Assembly: GCA_012799115.1 (NCBI GenBank)
Contig: JAAZLY010000055.1
Location: 1 to 9,588, forward strand
DNA length: 9,588 nucleotides
Reading direction: 5' to 3'
DNA from: Bacillota bacterium
GTDB taxonomy: Bacteria > Bacillota > Limnochordia > Darwinibacteriales > Darwinibacteriaceae
Within the stretch, counting starts at the first letter, position 1. Each line of letters starts with the position of its first letter. Below are positions 6,473 through 9,588 of the stretch, piece after piece. The position numbers and the translations under genes were made by a program. Under the pieces are notes generated by a model. The model searched no databases. It was not told where the DNA came from and saw only the letters and a list, made by a program, of their open reading frames with translations.

Positions 6473-7429
6473 CTAGTTTTCTTCTAGGAGCTGCTCAATC
6501 TCATCAAGACTTGGCATGGCGGGGATAGCACCTTTTTTTGTTGTCGCTAAAGCACCCGTGGCATTGGCAAACCGGACGCTTCGTATCAGATCCTCGCCTG
6601 TCCAATCTGTAAGGTCTTTATCTAGCTTCAAGATCTGAAACAAGATCGCTCCCAAGAAGGCATCGCCTGCTCCGGTCGCATCAATCGATTGCACTTTAAA
6701 CCCAGGCACATGCCCGCAAAGGTCACCTAGTCGGTAATAGCATCCCTCTTTACCCAAGGTAACCAAGAGCATCTTCAGGTCGTAATCTTGCTGTAGGCTT
6801 TGACTGGCCCCTTCCAGGTCGGTAGAACCGGTTAGGAACTCCAGTTCCTCCAGGGAGATCTTGACAAGATCAGCCATGTGCATCACGTCTAACATCTCGC
6901 CTCTGGCCTCGTCTAAGCTCTGCCACAAGGGGGGTCTTAAGTTGGGATCATAGGATATAAGAATGTCCTTATCTCGAGCTAGGCGGAGAGCAGCTTTTGT
7001 GGCACTCCGGACTGGCTCAGCTGTTAACGATAGGGAGCCAAAGTGGAAAATGCGCGTTTCTAGCATCTCCTGGGCAAGTTCATCCGGTCTTAGCCTAGTA
7101 TCTGCTCCGGGCCTTCGGTAGAAGCTAAAAGAACGCTCTCCATCTGGTTGAAGATGCACAAAGGCAAGGGTGGTTTGTTCCCCAACATCGAGAAGGAGCC
7201 CTTGGGTTGAGATCCCTCTATCGATGAGTACTTGACGTAAAAAACGGCCGAAGTCATCATCACCAACTTTGCCAATAAAGCCGGTTCTTTTCCCTAATGT
7301 CGCTAGGCAGGCCACTACATTGGCTGGGGCTCCGCCTGGATTTCGTTCAAATAAGACGTTACCATTCTCAGATATGCCTGCCGGTGTAAAGTCGATTAGA
7401 AGCTCACCTAAGGCCACCACATCAAACAT
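6473..7429 (-). CDS. scrK: Fructokinase, PfkB/ribokinase family
   Basis: This 318-residue cytosolic sugar kinase is of normal length and would transfer phosphate from ATP to fructose, giving fructose 6-phosphate for glycolysis. PfkB signature 1 lies at about 31-60 (GGAPANVVACLATLGK then GFIGKVGDDDFG). YDPNLRPPLW (160-169) is characteristic of bacterial fructokinases. PfkB signature 2, DATGAGDAFLG (250-260), supplies the anion hole and the catalytic base Asp256. The C-terminal ATTKKGAIPAMPS (295-307) is also typical of the fructokinase branch. The ATG has a good ribosome site, AGAGGTGA, that overlaps the stop region of the upstream hydrolase gene; the gap is 12 bases, so the two are co-translated or nearly so. 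Substrate specificity is inferred from the GH32 neighbour. Related PfkB kinases for other keto sugars (for example 2-keto-3-deoxygluconate) are less likely in this setting. Confidence 0.92.
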   Translation of the reverse strand: MFDVVALGELLIDFTPAGISENGNVLFERNPGGAPANVVACLATLGKRTGFIGKVGDDDFGRFLRQVLIDRGISTQGLLLDVGEQTTLAFVHLQPDGERSFSFYRRPGADTRLRPDELAQEMLETRIFHFGSLSLTAEPVRSATKAALRLARDKDILISYDPNLRPPLWQSLDEARGEMLDVMHMADLVKISLEELEFLTGSTDLEGASQSLQQDYDLKMLLVTLGKEGCYYRLGDLCGHVPGFKVQSIDATGAGDAFLGAILFQILKLDKDLTDWTGEDLIRSVRFANATGALATTKKGAIPAMPSLDEIEQLLEEN

Positions 7430-7441
7430 AAAGTCACCTCT

Positions 7442-8938
7442 TCATTTCGCCAAGTTCCAACACTCAAGGCTTTTTACTTTGATCTGTCCATCCAGTGCAA
7501 AGACTCTCGGAATGGTAGTCTGAGACCGAGGATAGATCCTTGCTGTGATTGTGGCTTCCCCCTGATTGGCAAACACCTCAATGGATGATCGGTCAAGGAA
7601 GATTCTAAGCTCTAGTCTTTCCCCTGGTGGATGCAACGCAGCCTTATAAAGGCCTGGCTGACCTACATGGATTTTGCTTGTATCGAGGTAGAGTTCGCCG
7701 GTAGCTTTGTTATATCTAATCAGGATCTGCTCTGAACTCTCGGTATAGCAAAAGCAAAGGGTAAAATGTGAAGCTGTGCTTGAATTCAACGCAAGAACAA
7801 GGTTCAGCTCTAGACATGCATCTTGCAGATCTGTTAAGGGCATGGACTGATCTTTCTCGACAACGAAGCTCCTTGCAACTGAAATACTTCTTTGCCTTAG
7901 TTTCTGCAACTCTGGTAGAGGCTGCGCCCTTAGCTTCCCGCTTTCATCCAATACGAGTTCTCGAGGCAGGGTAAGCGCTCCTGCCCAGTTGTCTTTCTTG
8001 CTAGGAATATCGCATTCCCAGGCATCCATCCAAGCTAGCATCAGGCGACGCTCGGTACCAGAAAAGGTTTGGACAGCATAAAAGTCAGGACCATAGTCTA
8101 GGGTGCCAACGTATTCGGGCGTGAACTTGCCCACGTCATAGTCCATGTCTCCCACAAAGTACATGACCCTACGGTCCTTGACCCCCATGGGGGAGATGAG
8201 CAAGACATGACGATCACCCAGGGGGAAGAGATCCGGACATTCCCAGATCGTTCCTTGGGTTCCATCGCTATGGGCCAAGACACCCACATATTCCCACTGT
8301 GTCAGGTCTTGAGATTTGTATAATAGCACATTGCCCCTGCCGTCTCTGCCAGAGCCCAGAACCATATACCAAGACCCATGATGCCGCCAGACCTTGGGAT
8401 CCCGAAAGTCTGGGGAACCATCCGAGGGAAAGGATGTAATCAGGGGATTTCGTCTATCCTTTATGAGATGAATACCATCAGAGCTGGTCGCCTTGCATTG
8501 CACCTGAATCAACTCTCCATCAATCACTCGATGCCCAGTGTAGAATAGATGGAGGAGATCGCCTTCTACTACTGCACTTCCGGAAAAGCAGCCATCGGCA
8601 TCATAGTCCTCACTTGGTGCCAAGGCAATGGGAAGGTGCTCCCATGTAATGAAGTCCTTGGTACGGGCGTGACCCCAATGCATGGGACCCCAGTCTGAAC
8701 TATAGGGGTGGTGTTGGTAGAAAACATGATAGTACCCGCGATAATACGCCAAGCCGTTTGGATCGTTCATCCAATGTGCCTGGGGCATGAGATGATAGTG
8801 GAGGCGATGGGTATCAGACACCGTTGGCAGTGCCTGCCTAATGCTGGCGTCTGCTTTCTGTAGTAAGAGTCGGTGCGAAGTATCACGTTCTGTATCTAGG
8901 GACGTTTGTTGGTTAGAATTCTTGTAGGTCATCGTCAT
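7442..8938 (-). CDS. scrB: GH32 beta-fructofuranosidase (sucrose / sucrose-6-phosphate hydrolase)
   Basis: This 498-residue enzyme cleaves fructose from sucrose, sucrose 6-phosphate or short fructans with retention. The five-bladed propeller carries the three acidic GH32 residues: nucleophile Asp59 in WMNDPNG (56-62), the transition-state stabiliser Asp180 in FRDPKVW (178-184), and the acid/base Glu233 in WECPDLF (232-238). The beta-sandwich tail ends near residue 495, with the family segment DRSSIEVFANQGEATITARI close to the end. There is no signal peptide, so it acts in the cytosol on imported sugar. The start ATG at 8938 lies 26 bases inside the end of the upstream esterase gene. GGAG stands ten bases before it, and a second ATG (8932) two codons later is an alternative. 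No sucrose permease or PTS component is visible, so whether the natural substrate is phosphorylated is open. Confidence 0.93.
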   Translation of the reverse strand: MTMTYKNSNQQTSLDTERDTSHRLLLQKADASIRQALPTVSDTHRLHYHLMPQAHWMNDPNGLAYYRGYYHVFYQHHPYSSDWGPMHWGHARTKDFITWEHLPIALAPSEDYDADGCFSGSAVVEGDLLHLFYTGHRVIDGELIQVQCKATSSDGIHLIKDRRNPLITSFPSDGSPDFRDPKVWRHHGSWYMVLGSGRDGRGNVLLYKSQDLTQWEYVGVLAHSDGTQGTIWECPDLFPLGDRHVLLISPMGVKDRRVMYFVGDMDYDVGKFTPEYVGTLDYGPDFYAVQTFSGTERRLMLAWMDAWECDIPSKKDNWAGALTLPRELVLDESGKLRAQPLPELQKLRQRSISVARSFVVEKDQSMPLTDLQDACLELNLVLALNSSTASHFTLCFCYTESSEQILIRYNKATGELYLDTSKIHVGQPGLYKAALHPPGERLELRIFLDRSSIEVFANQGEATITARIYPRSQTTIPRVFALDGQIKVKSLECWNLAK

Positions 8939-9588
8939 CTGTAAAAAGCTCCATCAGTTCTTGGTCGTGGTTATAATCTACATACCATGTACTGTCGATA
9001 ATCATTGTTGCACCTTGCTCTGATGAGAAAGGTGGCCAAGTAGGAATCTGGTTATGGTTTGGGTTACCATGGTAGGCGAAGTTGATCCAGGCGGAACTTG
9101 CTAGGTCGCCAAGCCTTTTTGCTTCCGCGCCCCCGCCAGTTGCCGTCGAAATCCGCTCAGCATTACCCAGAACATAGGGTATCTCTGCACAATGCCAGGC
9201 CATGCCGACTCCGTCGAAAACTTGTGATTCGTAGCTGAACATGTAGGTGAAAACTGGAGCACCGTTTTGCTTCGCTTTCTTTTTGGCTGTTTCCAGGGCG
9301 CCTCGCCTAAAGGAGATGTCTACGAAATATGCATCTGCAGCCATTTTGTTCGGATAGGCCTTAAGGAAAGCGTGGAGGACAGCTTCAGCCTTGGGACCAT
9401 ATTTCTCCCTGAGTTTGGATAACACTTTAGCCTCATCCCAGGTCTTCCTATTGTCCATCATCAACTCTACCGCTTCATATCTAACAATGGTTGTAAACTC
9501 GTTTAGGACAGAGCCTATGAGGAGGGGAATGTCCTTGGACTGCTCAGCAAACTCACTACCCACGGGATGCACCGGGATGTACTCGTTA
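8913..9588 (-). CDS. Type B carboxylesterase (alpha/beta-hydrolase), C-terminal part
   Basis: The frame stays open to the right edge (NEYIP precedes the GTG at 9572), so the gene begins outside the window; about 224 residues are visible. It is recognised as the C-terminal part of a COesterase-family (para-nitrobenzyl esterase-like) protein. IPLLIGSVLNEFTT carries the likely catalytic Glu (codon 9500-9498), and AWHCAEIPYVLGN carries the catalytic His (codon 9194-9192). NFAYHGNPNHNQIPTWPPF is the usual end-of-domain segment, in which the ester substrate site closes. The nucleophile Ser (GESAG-type) would be upstream and is not seen. The protein ends in an acidic tail (DDDDLQEF). It overlaps scrB by 26 bases, so it is in the same operon and may deacylate the sugar substrate before GH32 cleavage. 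That role is inference; members of this family act on many esters. Confidence 0.88.
   Translation of the reverse strand, partial: NEYIPVHPVGSEFAEQSKDIPLLIGSVLNEFTTIVRYEAVELMMDNRKTWDEAKVLSKLREKYGPKAEAVLHAFLKAYPNKMAADAYFVDISFRRGALETAKKKAKQNGAPVFTYMFSYESQVFDGVGMAWHCAEIPYVLGNAERISTATGGGAEAKRLGDLASSAWINFAYHGNPNHNQIPTWPPFSSEQGATMIIDSTWYVDYNHDQELMELFTDDDDLQEF

Overview
The window fits the chromosome of an anaerobic or oxygen-sensitive member of the Bacillota, and probably one with two membranes. The reasons are strong AGGAGG-type ribosome binding sites, GTG starts, a textbook sigma-A promoter, a rubrerythrin and a DUF2225 protein. The solute-binding protein has a signal peptidase I type leader and no lipoprotein cysteine, which suggests a periplasm. 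Lineage is an inference; no rRNA or marker gene is present. I see no insertion sequence, CRISPR array, tRNA, rRNA or phage gene.

Layout. Bases 1-360 (+) hold the C-terminal part of a rubrerythrin, closed by a Rho-independent terminator. Bases 488-1579 (+) hold an unusual protein that joins a degenerate cyclic-nucleotide-binding-like domain to a four-cysteine DUF2225 domain and a helical, TPR-like tail. It converges on a five-gene minus-strand operon, livKHMGF (6236 down to 1661), a complete branched-chain amino acid type ABC importer: binding protein, two permeases and two ATPases. That operon has a clear promoter (TTGACA-17-TATACT, 6392-6364), a leader of about 120 nt with possible attenuator features, and a terminator at 1613-1648 in the convergent gap.

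Upstream of the liv promoter, and ending in its own terminator (6420-6450), is a second minus-strand operon for sugar-ester or sucrose use. It contains the C-terminal part of a type B carboxylesterase (running off the right edge), a GH32 sucrose/sucrose-6-phosphate hydrolase (scrB-like) and a PfkB fructokinase (scrK-like). The genes are tightly packed: a 26-bp overlap and then a 12-bp gap. GH32 cleavage releases fructose, which the kinase would phosphorylate; the esterase may remove acyl groups from the sugar substrate, but this is inferred from gene order only.

Most of the window is well-known metabolism and transport. The items most worth a second look are the cNMP-like/DUF2225 fusion, the liv leader, the lipobox-free LivK and the esterase-GH32-fructokinase operon. 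I do not see convincing evidence for a wholly new system.
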